Assembly (NCBI GenBank): GCA_904502265.1
Contig: CAJGDT010000026.1
Span: 1 to 12,859 of the forward strand
Reading direction: 5' to 3'
DNA length: 12,859 bases
Source: an uncultured Barnesiella sp.
GTDB taxonomy: Bacteria; Bacteroidota; Bacteroidia; Bacteroidales; Barnesiellaceae_A
Below are positions 6,939 through 12,859 of this stretch, one piece after another. Below the pieces are notes generated by a model. That model was not told the DNA's origin. It made no database searches and saw only the letters and a program-made list of their open reading frames with translations. The number at the start of each line of letters is the position of its first letter. Position 1 is the stretch's first letter. Both the position numbers and the translations under genes were made by a program.

Positions 6939-8237
6939 ATGATGAAAAAATACTTCACTCTCGTAGCTATATTTTTCTTAACAGCTACATCACATTTGGC
7001 ATTGGCTCAGTGGGAGCAAATTCATCAACTCCCTGCCACACAAAGTATCTTTGTAGCCCCCAACGGCAATCTTATTATGTCCGACTTCCAGTTCGATTAC
7101 TCGGGTGGCATATACTATTCGGAAGATAAAGGCGAAACTTGGAATAAAGCCGACCTTGAAGACTATGCCTACAACTCAATGATACAAGCCGGCGAATACA
7201 TTATTGCCTCGGGCGAATGTAGCCACCTCGCTCGCTCTAAAGACAATGGTAAGACATGGGAGTTGCTTAGCTATGCATACTTCATGCAAGAATTCATCGG
7301 CGAAAAAGGTGCTGAAGCCGACCTCGCTTATGCCCTTACATATTATAAAAACAAACTTTTCTTGGCCGACTTCAACGGCGGAGGTGTTATTTATAGCGAA
7401 GACTTTGGCGAAACTTGGAATATGACCGATCGTGAGTCTCTCATGTACCAAAGCGACTACGGCATGGTTATCGACTCATTCTACAAGCTCGACAGCAGCA
7501 ACAACTGCCTCCTACTCTTTGGCGCATACTTTGTATATCGCCTCAACGAAGAGAACTATACTTGGGAGTTGCTCCGCAACGATAGTAACTTCATGGGTGT
7601 AACCACACACATTGACAATAAACTGATATGCGGCCGTTCTATAATGAACTACACCGACCAAGTTCCTTTCCTTGTTTACACCGAAGATGGTGGTAACACT
7701 TGGGGCGAAATACCTCGTCCCGACGGTATGATCGACAACAACATACGCGCCATGCACAGTTTCGACAATCACCTCATCGTAGGCTTGCAAATGGGTGGTA
7801 TATACTACACTTACGACTTAGGCGAGAATTGGGTCGACATCTCTGAAGGCATACCCTATTACGTAAGTCCCAACGACGGCACATACGTGTACGAAATACC
7901 CATTGCTATCGATAGCGACGACGAATACATCTACATGGCTATATACGACGAGCCTTGGAGCGAAGGTACTTTGAGTGGTATATACCGTTACAAGAAGAGC
8001 AAACTTCCTGCAGCTATCAACTCTACCGTTAGCGACAAAAACAACATCTACAACGACAACAACTACCTATATATCAACGACACAGCCAACGTATGCATCT
8101 ACGACATCAATGGCAAATTGATATTGTGCAAAGAAAATTGCACCGAAGTTAATATCGAAAAACTCCAAAGAGGTATATACATCTATCATGCCACTATCAA
8201 CAACAAAACAGTTTGTGGCAAAATTGTAAAAAATTAA
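6939..8237 (+). CDS. Secreted Asp-box (BNR-like) beta-propeller protein with T9SS sorting domain, 432 residues
   Basis: A signal peptide (1 to about 23, cut before Gln24) is followed by a propeller-like body with five clear Asp-box motifs (S/T-x-D-x-G-x-T/N-W) at residues 61-68, 100-107, 153-160, 248-255 and 291-298, plus a decayed one near 205-209. Asp boxes occur in sialidases, VPS10 and photosystem-assembly propellers. The sialidase arginine triad is not evident, so I call it a propeller and not a sialidase. Residues about 365-432 form a type A T9SS C-terminal sorting domain (VCIYDINGKLI, then LQRGIYIYHATINNKTVCGKIV), so the protein should cross the outer membrane by the type IX system and be released or anchored on the surface. 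ATG 6939 and ATG 6942 are equally possible starts. The gene has its own promoter and terminator. It lacks the size and layout of PorZ. Confidence 0.85.
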   Translation: MMKKYFTLVAIFFLTATSHLALAQWEQIHQLPATQSIFVAPNGNLIMSDFQFDYSGGIYYSEDKGETWNKADLEDYAYNSMIQAGEYIIASGECSHLARSKDNGKTWELLSYAYFMQEFIGEKGAEADLAYALTYYKNKLFLADFNGGGVIYSEDFGETWNMTDRESLMYQSDYGMVIDSFYKLDSSNNCLLLFGAYFVYRLNEENYTWELLRNDSNFMGVTTHIDNKLICGRSIMNYTDQVPFLVYTEDGGNTWGEIPRPDGMIDNNIRAMHSFDNHLIVGLQMGGIYYTYDLGENWVDISEGIPYYVSPNDGTYVYEIPIAIDSDDEYIYMAIYDEPWSEGTLSGIYRYKKSKLPAAINSTVSDKNNIYNDNNYLYINDTANVCIYDINGKLILCKENCTEVNIEKLQRGIYIYHATINNKTVCGKIVKN

Positions 8238-8259
8238 ACAAAAAAAACAACTACACTCC

Positions 8260-8290
8260 GAAGCAGATAGCCATACTATCTGCTTCTTAT
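8260..8290 (+). terminator. Rho-independent terminator after the Asp-box gene
   Basis: A perfect 11-bp stem (8260-8270 with 8276-8286) has a 5-nt loop and is followed by a short T-rich stretch; an A-rich tract lies on the other side. It stands between the two T9SS cargo genes, only about 20 nt before ATG 8308. A second, AT-only inverted repeat (8285-8301) overlaps its 3' side, and a 10-bp palindrome (8298-8307) touches the start codon of the next gene. Confidence 0.8.
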
Positions 8291-8307
8291 TTAAAAAATA
8301 AGCTTAT

Positions 8308-10239
8308 ATGAAAAAAGGTATTTTTACGACATCTCTTCTCTTGGCAGCATTAGTATCAAATCACGCTGCTAATGCTCAAGAAAGCGATTACATGACCTAC
8401 CTCAGCTGCGATTTCACCAAAGGTATTCCCGCCGAATTCACAACACACGACCTCGACCAACAAGAACTTCACTTCTCAATGGTACAAGGTGGTATAAAGC
8501 AAGGTGAAGCATGGGCTAGAAAAAAAGAGACACGCACTGATAACTACTTTGCCGCATCGGCTTGTCGCTACAAAGAAATAGAGGGTGTCGAACTTAAACC
8601 CTCTGACGATTGGCTCATTACTCCCCAAATATGGATACGTGGAAACGAAGCCACACTATCATGGGATGGCAGATCTTTCAAAAACCAACTCAAAGTGGGT
8701 GCCGGTTATCGCGTACTTATCTCTACTACCGGTAACAATCCTGCCGACTTCACCGAACCGGCTATCTTCTCTATCGAAGAGGAGAGCTTGACCGAGTGGG
8801 TAAACCACACTATCGACCTATCTGATTATGCCGGTCAACACATCTATATAGCCTTCCACAACAATAGTGCTCAAGGCGAATTTATTGGTCTCGATAACAT
8901 CTTGGTTACAGGACACCGCGGTATATGCGATTTTGCACCTGTTACAGGCCCTTACCACTGCGGTTCAAACTCATTCAACGTAACCGTATCTGTTAAATCA
9001 TACAACAACGACCCCATCACCGACATGACGCTATACTACCGTTACAATGACGAACACTATAGCAAGACTCTCACCAACCTTAACATCGCTAAGTACGAAG
9101 TATACGAATACGCTTTCGACTCTGCAATCGAAATTGCATATGGTGATACAGTACACTACACCATCGGTGCTGTGGTAAACGGTGTGCAACAAGACGAGAT
9201 TGAATGCAGTACTGTAGGTTTCGCATTTCAACCGGCTCAACGTGTAGTTGTTGAAGAAGGTACCGGCATGTGGTGCTCATTCTGTCCTGTTGGTATTATT
9301 GCAATGGACATCCTTTCTGAGAGATATCCCGATCAATTTATCGGTGTAGCTATACACAATCAAGACAATATGGCCCTTGACGACTATTTCAACAAAATCG
9401 GATTCTCGGGTCTCCCCTCTGCTTTTGTAAATCGCAAGCACTCAATCTCTAGCGCCACAATAATGAAAACTGTTGAAAAAGACGGTGTTAAAAAATATGT
9501 TGTCGAAGGTGGTGGTATGGAAACTTACTTCTTGGAAGAAATAAACTCTGTTACTCCTACCGAGGTTGTACTCAGCAATATCGTTTACGATAATAATCAA
9601 GTAAAATTCGACGCAACTGTTCGCGCTGCGATGGACCAAAACGACTTAAACTATCGCTTGGAATTTGCTGTTATTGAGGACAATGTGTGGGAAAGTGGCT
9701 ATTACCAAAAGAATAGCTACTCTGAGGGCGATATTGAAGTATACGGATGGGAAGATAAACCGTCTGTAATTCGTGATTTCGTATTCGACCACGTAGCTCG
9801 CGCTATCTACGATGATTATAATGGCATTGAAAATAGTGTTCCCTCACAACTCCTTGCCGGCGAAGAACATACAACTTCATACACATTTGATCTTCCCAAA
9901 ACAATACTTACCCCCGGCAACGTGAAGATTCTTGCTATGATTATCGATGAGACCGATGGTACTATCGTCAACGCTGACGAGTCGGACCTCGTAGCAGGTA
10001 TCAACAATATCAATGACGATCAAAACACTGTATGCTTCGCAGCCAATGGTCGTATCAACATTTCACTGCCCTCGGCTGCCCAAGCACACATCACCCTCAA
10101 TAATATTGCAGGTGCTCAAGTTGCAGCATACACATCACACAACTCAAATGTACAACTCCCCGCACCTGCTCCCGGAGTTTATATCGTAACTATAGCACAA
10201 GACAACAATATCTCTACACACAAGATTGTAGTACGATAA
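8308..10239 (+). CDS. Omp28-related secreted protein with cleaved-adhesin-like domain, CxxC motif and T9SS sorting domain, 643 residues
   Basis: A signal peptide (1 to about 23, cut after Ala-Asn-Ala) leads to a jelly-roll domain (about 28-202) of the cleaved-adhesin/choice-of-anchor type: LSCDFTKGIPAEF at the start, DDWLITPQIWI in the middle, and GLDNILVTG at the end. The central part (about 305-520) resembles Omp28-related proteins and carries a thioredoxin-like WCSFC motif (Cys323 and Cys326) followed about 44 residues later by GLPSAFVNR, with Pro370 in the position of the thioredoxin cis-proline. A disulfide or redox role on the cell surface is possible but unproven. Residues about 575-643 form a T9SS sorting domain (GAQVAAY, PAPGVYIVTI, HKIVVR). 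No TAnnTTTG box lies in the 70 nt upstream, so it may depend on read-through from the gene before it or use another promoter type. Confidence 0.87.
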   Translation: MKKGIFTTSLLLAALVSNHAANAQESDYMTYLSCDFTKGIPAEFTTHDLDQQELHFSMVQGGIKQGEAWARKKETRTDNYFAASACRYKEIEGVELKPSDDWLITPQIWIRGNEATLSWDGRSFKNQLKVGAGYRVLISTTGNNPADFTEPAIFSIEEESLTEWVNHTIDLSDYAGQHIYIAFHNNSAQGEFIGLDNILVTGHRGICDFAPVTGPYHCGSNSFNVTVSVKSYNNDPITDMTLYYRYNDEHYSKTLTNLNIAKYEVYEYAFDSAIEIAYGDTVHYTIGAVVNGVQQDEIECSTVGFAFQPAQRVVVEEGTGMWCSFCPVGIIAMDILSERYPDQFIGVAIHNQDNMALDDYFNKIGFSGLPSAFVNRKHSISSATIMKTVEKDGVKKYVVEGGGMETYFLEEINSVTPTEVVLSNIVYDNNQVKFDATVRAAMDQNDLNYRLEFAVIEDNVWESGYYQKNSYSEGDIEVYGWEDKPSVIRDFVFDHVARAIYDDYNGIENSVPSQLLAGEEHTTSYTFDLPKTILTPGNVKILAMIIDETDGTIVNADESDLVAGINNINDDQNTVCFAANGRINISLPSAAQAHITLNNIAGAQVAAYTSHNSNVQLPAPAPGVYIVTIAQDNNISTHKIVVR

Positions 10240-10262
10240 GAAATACAACTCTACGATACAAA

Positions 10263-10295
10263 AAAGGCTGTCACTTATCACAAGCGACAGCCTTT
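10263..10295 (+). terminator. Terminator after the Omp28-related gene, possibly bidirectional
   Basis: A perfect 10-bp stem (10263-10272 with 10286-10295) begins 24 nt after the stop codon. On the minus strand the pairing extends inward by about four more pairs (one G-U first), while on the plus strand an A-C mismatch interrupts it. The arm is AAAGGCTGTC, much like the terminator after floA. The T run is short on the plus strand (three T, within the stem); on the minus strand it is five T. Confidence 0.75.
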
Positions 10296-10553
10296 GCTGC
10301 ATTTCTACAAACTTTATTCTTAACCATTCGAATACTTAAGAACCTTATCATCTATATAAAAACCATTCAGTCTAAATAAAAGCTAACTTCTTTTTTTCGC
10401 ATTGTGGACAGATAATATCATCTCGCCACAATACACCTATCATCTTCCTTAAACATCTTTTTTACCGGTGCAAATTTATAGTCACTTTAATACAATAGCA
10501 TTTCTACCATATTACATCTATATTACAATACAACATTTATTTACACAACACAT
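10296..10553. other. AT-rich gap between convergent transcription units
   Basis: No convincing full gene is present between the two terminators. Visible items are: an inverted repeat TTCTTAA/TTAAGAA (10317-10323 with 10336-10342) enclosing ATTCGAAT; a direct repeat AACCATTC (10322-10329 and 10361-10368); an inverted repeat ATTGTGG/CCACAAT (10401-10407 with 10426-10432); a minus-strand -7-like box TAAATTTG (10471-10478); and the zinc-ribbon-like reading frame described separately. The rest is AT-rich and shows nothing I can interpret. Confidence 0.5.
10372..10461 (-). pseudogene. Possible relic of a transposase zinc-ribbon (IS1595-like), or a chance short reading frame
   Basis: Read on the minus strand, an open stretch from 10461 to the TAG at 10372-10374 encodes KRCLRK, then from ATG 10443 a 23-residue tail containing GVLWRDDIICPQCEKKK. 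The arrangement Cys-Leu, about seven residues, Leu-Trp, then Asp-Asp and Cys-Pro-x-Cys resembles the N-terminal zinc ribbon of IS1595-type transposases (C-x-x-x-L, RW, DG, CPxCG). The glycine after the last Cys is replaced by Glu, and the frame stops eight residues later, so at most a fragment is left. No inverted terminal repeats or target duplications were found. A -7-like box lies 28 nt upstream of the ATG, so a tiny expressed protein cannot be ruled out. This is a weak call based on about 20 residues. Confidence 0.22.
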
Positions 10554-10590
10554 AAAAAAACGATGTCGATAGCTTTCACTACCGACACCG
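10554..10590 (-). terminator. Rho-independent terminator of the bcp-recA operon
   Basis: On the minus strand a 12-bp stem (10590-10579 with 10572-10561, including two G-U pairs) with a 6-nt loop is followed by seven T (complement of the A run 10554-10560). It begins 28 nt past the recA stop codon. The wobble pairs favour folding in minus-strand RNA, in agreement with its direction. Confidence 0.85.
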
Positions 10591-10617
10591 CCTATCTATT
10601 GGTTAAATATCCGATAC

Positions 10618-11655
10618 TTAAGATTCGGCAGGACGAGATAAAGCCTCCATTATAAGAGCCTCTAACTCCTCGGCAAGTTCAGGATTATCTGCTATACATT
10701 TCTTGGCCATATCGCGACCTTGACCCAACTTTGTTTCGCCATAGCTAAACCATGAGCCACTCTTCTTAATGATACCCTTATCAACACCCATGTCTATAAT
10801 CTCACCGGCCTTCGATATACCAACACCAAACATGATGTCAAACTCGGCCTTGCGGAAAGGAGGAGCCACTTTGTTCTTCACCACCTTAACGCGGGTTTGG
10901 TTACCGATTACCTCATCGCCATCTTTTATTTGCGATATGCGACGTATATCGATACGTACCGATGCATAGAACTTCAATGCATTACCACCGGTTGTTGTCT
11001 CGGGATTACCAAACATCACGCCCAATTTATCGCGCAATTGGTTGATAAAGATACATGTTGTATTGGTCTTGCTGATAGTTGCAGTCAGCTTGCGCAATGC
11101 TTGCGACATCAAGCGGGCTTGCAATCCCATCTTCGAATCACCCATATCGCCCTCTATCTCGGCCTTTGGAGTTAGCGCTGCCACAGAGTCTATCACTACG
11201 ATATCTACTGCCGATGAGCGAATCAGCTGGTCGGCTATCTCAAGTGCTTGCTCTCCATTATCAGGTTGCGATATAAGCAAGTTCTCTACATCTACGCCCA
11301 ACTTCTCGGCATAAAAGCGATCGAAGGCATGCTCTGCATCTATAATGGCGGCTATACCGCCAGCCTTTTGAGCCTCAGCAATAGCATGGATAGCCAACGT
11401 AGTTTTACCCGATGACTCAGGACCATATATCTCAATGACACGACCGCGAGGATAACCTCCCACACCCAGTGCAGCATTCAAGCCTATCGAGCCGGTAGGT
11501 ATCACGGCTATCTCATCTACTTGGTCATCACCCATCTTCATGATGGCTCCACGACCATAGCTCTTCTCTATTTTATCCATCGCAGCCTGCAAGGCTTTCA
11601 ACTTCTCGCTTGGCACAGGCACGCGACCTTGTGCGGTTTTATTCTCTTCACTCAT
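10618..11655 (-). CDS. recA: Recombinase RecA, 345 residues
   Basis: RecA forms ATP-dependent filaments on single-stranded DNA, carries out homologous strand exchange, and stimulates LexA-type self-cleavage where such repressors exist. The sequence is complete: an N-terminal helix with KLKALQAAMDKIEKSYGRG (18-36), Walker A GPESSGKTT (78-86), the catalytic EH pair in IIDAEHAFD (104-112), Walker B in VDIVVIDSVAAL (150-161), the L1/L2 loop regions with EGDMGD (168-173) and FINQLRDKLGVMFGNPETTTGG (203-224), and the C-terminal domain. Length is normal for Bacteroidota. The N-terminal 17 residues are polar and variable, and the C-terminal tail is short and only mildly acidic. It follows bcp by 15 nt with no promoter box between, so the two are probably co-transcribed. 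I see no obvious SOS-box palindrome just upstream. Confidence 0.99.
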   Translation of the reverse strand: MSEENKTAQGRVPVPSEKLKALQAAMDKIEKSYGRGAIMKMGDDQVDEIAVIPTGSIGLNAALGVGGYPRGRVIEIYGPESSGKTTLAIHAIAEAQKAGGIAAIIDAEHAFDRFYAEKLGVDVENLLISQPDNGEQALEIADQLIRSSAVDIVVIDSVAALTPKAEIEGDMGDSKMGLQARLMSQALRKLTATISKTNTTCIFINQLRDKLGVMFGNPETTTGGNALKFYASVRIDIRRISQIKDGDEVIGNQTRVKVVKNKVAPPFRKAEFDIMFGVGISKAGEIIDMGVDKGIIKKSGSWFSYGETKLGQGRDMAKKCIADNPELAEELEALIMEALSRPAES

Positions 11656-11670
11656 TGTTATAGCGTTTTT

Positions 11671-12120
11671 TTATTTGTTATTCAATATCTGATTGCTGTG
11701 GTCGGCAGTCTTTACTTTCTCTATTATATCGGCCACCACTCCATTCTCGTCTATTATAAAGGTTGTGCGCACAGTTCCCATTCCCACGCGGCCACACATC
11801 TTTTTCTCGCGCCACACACCGAAGGCTTCATTCAACTGCAAGTCGGTATCGGCTATCAGTGTAAAGGGTAAGTTGTGTTTCTCGGCAAACTTGCGATGCG
11901 ATGCAGCACTATCTTTGCTCACACCTATCACTTCATATCCTGCCGAACGCAACTCATCATATCCATCACGCAAGCTGCATGCCTCGGCTGTGCAACCGGG
12001 AGTATTATCTTTAGGGTAAAAGTAAAGTACGACTTTGCGACCAGCATAGTCTGAGAGTTTTATCTCTCTACCCTCAGCATCTATGCCCAATACTTCAGGG
12101 GCTTTATCTCCAATCTTCAT
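11671..12120 (-). CDS. bcp: Thioredoxin-dependent thiol peroxidase Bcp (AhpC/TSA family peroxiredoxin), 149 residues
   Basis: Bcp reduces hydrogen peroxide and organic peroxides in the cytoplasm, using thioredoxin as electron donor. The active site is seen as FYPKDNTPGCTAEACSLRD (34-52), with the peroxidatic Cys43 and, five residues later, Cys48 as the usual resolving cysteine of the atypical two-Cys type. The conserved Arg of peroxiredoxins is Arg118 in GTVRTTFIIDENG (115-127). The length equals that of typical Bcp proteins (about 150). ATG 12120 begins the family's normal N-terminus (MKIGDKAPEV). The gene is first in an operon with recA, joining peroxide removal with DNA repair; my recollection is that the same pairing is known in Bacteroides fragilis. 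Three minus-strand -7-like boxes lie upstream. Confidence 0.97.
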   Translation of the reverse strand: MKIGDKAPEVLGIDAEGREIKLSDYAGRKVVLYFYPKDNTPGCTAEACSLRDGYDELRSAGYEVIGVSKDSAASHRKFAEKHNLPFTLIADTDLQLNEAFGVWREKKMCGRVGMGTVRTTFIIDENGVVADIIEKVKTADHSNQILNNK

Positions 12121-12142
12121 TTTCGTCTTTTTTTAGTGTTTA

Positions 12143-12235
12143 CAAATATACATTTTATTTGCGAGAAAATATGACTCAACAACACATTGTTTTTCTCCTA
12201 CAGTGCAAAGATAAAACGTTACATGTGCAAAAATA
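12143..12235 (-). promoter_or_regulatory. Promoter region of bcp-recA with three -7-like boxes
   Basis: On the minus strand, TATATTTG (12143-12150) ends about 22 nt before ATG 12120. Further upstream are TATCTTTG (12206-12213) and TATTTTTG (12228-12235), each followed by GCAC and spaced 22 nt apart. No TTG lies 20 nt upstream of any of them. An inverted repeat TACAT-N10-ATGTA (12220-12224 with 12235-12239) surrounds the farthest box and could be an operator. Which boxes are active cannot be decided from sequence. Confidence 0.5.
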
Positions 12236-12310
12236 TGTACACGATAATTAAAAATTCCCTAACAATACATTTTTTTTGCTTTACACACCACTCATACCAA
12301 GCCGAAATGG

Positions 12311-12318
12311 TAACTTTG
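12311..12318 (+). promoter_or_regulatory. -7 promoter box of the glycosyltransferase gene
   Basis: TAACTTTG matches TAnnTTTG. It ends 8 nt before ATG 12327, so the leader would be only about 4-5 nt. No TTG is present 20 nt upstream. Confidence 0.5.
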
Positions 12319-12326
12319 ACACCGCT

Positions 12327-12859
12327 ATGTTATCGATACTCATACCCACATACAACTTCGACTGCTCGTCGCTTGCTCGCGAGTTGCAACGTCAGATTAC
12401 TGCCTCGGGCATCACAGCCGAGGTAATTGTCATGGACGATGCTTCGCCCTGCGATGAACTTCGCAAGGCTAACCTTCCCATCAATGATCTCCCCCAATGC
12501 CGCTTGATACAGCTGCAACAAAATGTTGGTATCGCACGCATACGCAACCTTCTTGCCGACGAAGCGCAGTACGACTATATGCTCTTTCTCGACTCCGATG
12601 TATTTCCCGTATACAACGACTTCATCTCACGATACTACAATGCTCGCCACAAAGCCGACGTTGTATGTGGTGGATTAATGTTCCGTGCTACACCTCCTTC
12701 GCCACAGTGCACACTTCGTTACAAATATGGTAGCCAAGTAGAATCGCAATCGGTCGATAAACGCATGAAACAGCCTTATGGCGAATTCCGTACACTCAAC
12801 TTCTTCATCTCGCGCAAGGCTTTTATGACTACCCGCTTCAACGAGCAGTTTGTCCGTTA
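12327..12859 (+). CDS. Family 2 glycosyltransferase (GT-A fold), 5' part, cut by the window edge
   Basis: The reading frame opens at ATG 12327 and stays open to the right edge (177 full codons, no stop). It begins directly with the GT-A nucleotide-binding strand MLSILIPTYNFDCSSLAREL, followed by VIVMDDASP (33-41), the NVGIARIRN motif (66-74) and the metal-binding DxD as FLDSDV (Asp89 and Asp91). An acceptor-side motif of the family is seen in LNFFISRKAF (157-166). Such enzymes move a sugar from a nucleotide-sugar donor to a lipid, glycan or protein acceptor on the cytoplasmic face of the membrane, usually for surface polysaccharide or lipopolysaccharide. The sugar and acceptor cannot be told from this part. 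There is no membrane segment in the visible portion. It is divergent from bcp. Confidence 0.93.
   Translation, partial: MLSILIPTYNFDCSSLARELQRQITASGITAEVIVMDDASPCDELRKANLPINDLPQCRLIQLQQNVGIARIRNLLADEAQYDYMLFLDSDVFPVYNDFISRYYNARHKADVVCGGLMFRATPPSPQCTLRYKYGSQVESQSVDKRMKQPYGEFRTLNFFISRKAFMTTRFNEQFVR

Noticed and set aside
6939..8237. Calling the Asp-box protein a sialidase or PorZ
   Set aside because: Asp boxes alone do not indicate sialidase activity, no arginine triad is evident, and the protein is much shorter than PorZ as I know it.
10296..10553. A CRISPR array or tRNA in the gap
   Set aside because: No regularly spaced repeats and no cloverleaf-like structure are present; only single short inverted and direct repeats are seen.

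Overview
The window looks like a chromosomal segment of a Bacteroidales bacterium (phylum Bacteroidota), probably not the genus Bacteroides itself. The evidence is: promoter -7 boxes of the form TAnnTTTG instead of sigma70 boxes, almost no Shine-Dalgarno sequences, two proteins with type IX secretion system (T9SS) C-terminal sorting domains, an HU-CCDC81/SPOR protein, an Omp28-type protein, and a RecA and Bcp of Bacteroidota type. It reads as an ordinary core region: there is no intact insertion sequence, prophage, CRISPR array, tRNA or rRNA.

Layout. Positions 1-503 (minus) hold the N-terminal part of a clostripain-family (C11) lipoprotein cut by the window edge. A divergent promoter region (504-677) leads to a 189-residue protein of unknown function (678-1247), closed by a strong terminator. 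Next come a secreted seven-TPR protein (1329-2153) and a two-gene unit: a HU-CCDC81/transmembrane/SPOR protein (2209-3222) coupled by a TAATG overlap to a YcxB-like membrane protein (3222-3707). A three-gene operon follows (3785-6727): an exported TPR/PD40/coiled-coil protein, a short NfeD, and the flotillin FloA, ended by a 13-bp-stem terminator. Two separately terminated T9SS cargo genes come next: an Asp-box beta-propeller (6939-8237) and an Omp28-related protein with a cleaved-adhesin-like domain and a CxxC motif (8308-10239).

A 378-bp gap (10240-10617) contains two convergent terminators and a short zinc-ribbon-like reading frame that may be a transposase relic. On the minus strand, bcp (12120-11671) and recA (11655-10618) form an oxidative-stress/DNA-repair operon. 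At the right edge a GT-A family 2 glycosyltransferase starts on the plus strand (12327 to the edge).

Together the genes serve envelope upkeep (peptidoglycan binding, membrane microdomains, TPR scaffolds), secretion of surface proteins, and stress defence. The best candidates for undescribed biology are the TPR/PD40-NfeD-FloA operon and the HU-CCDC81-SPOR/YcxB pair: the domains are recognisable, but I know of no assigned joint function. Several genes have -7 boxes only 4-8 nt before the start codon, which suggests leaderless or near-leaderless mRNAs.
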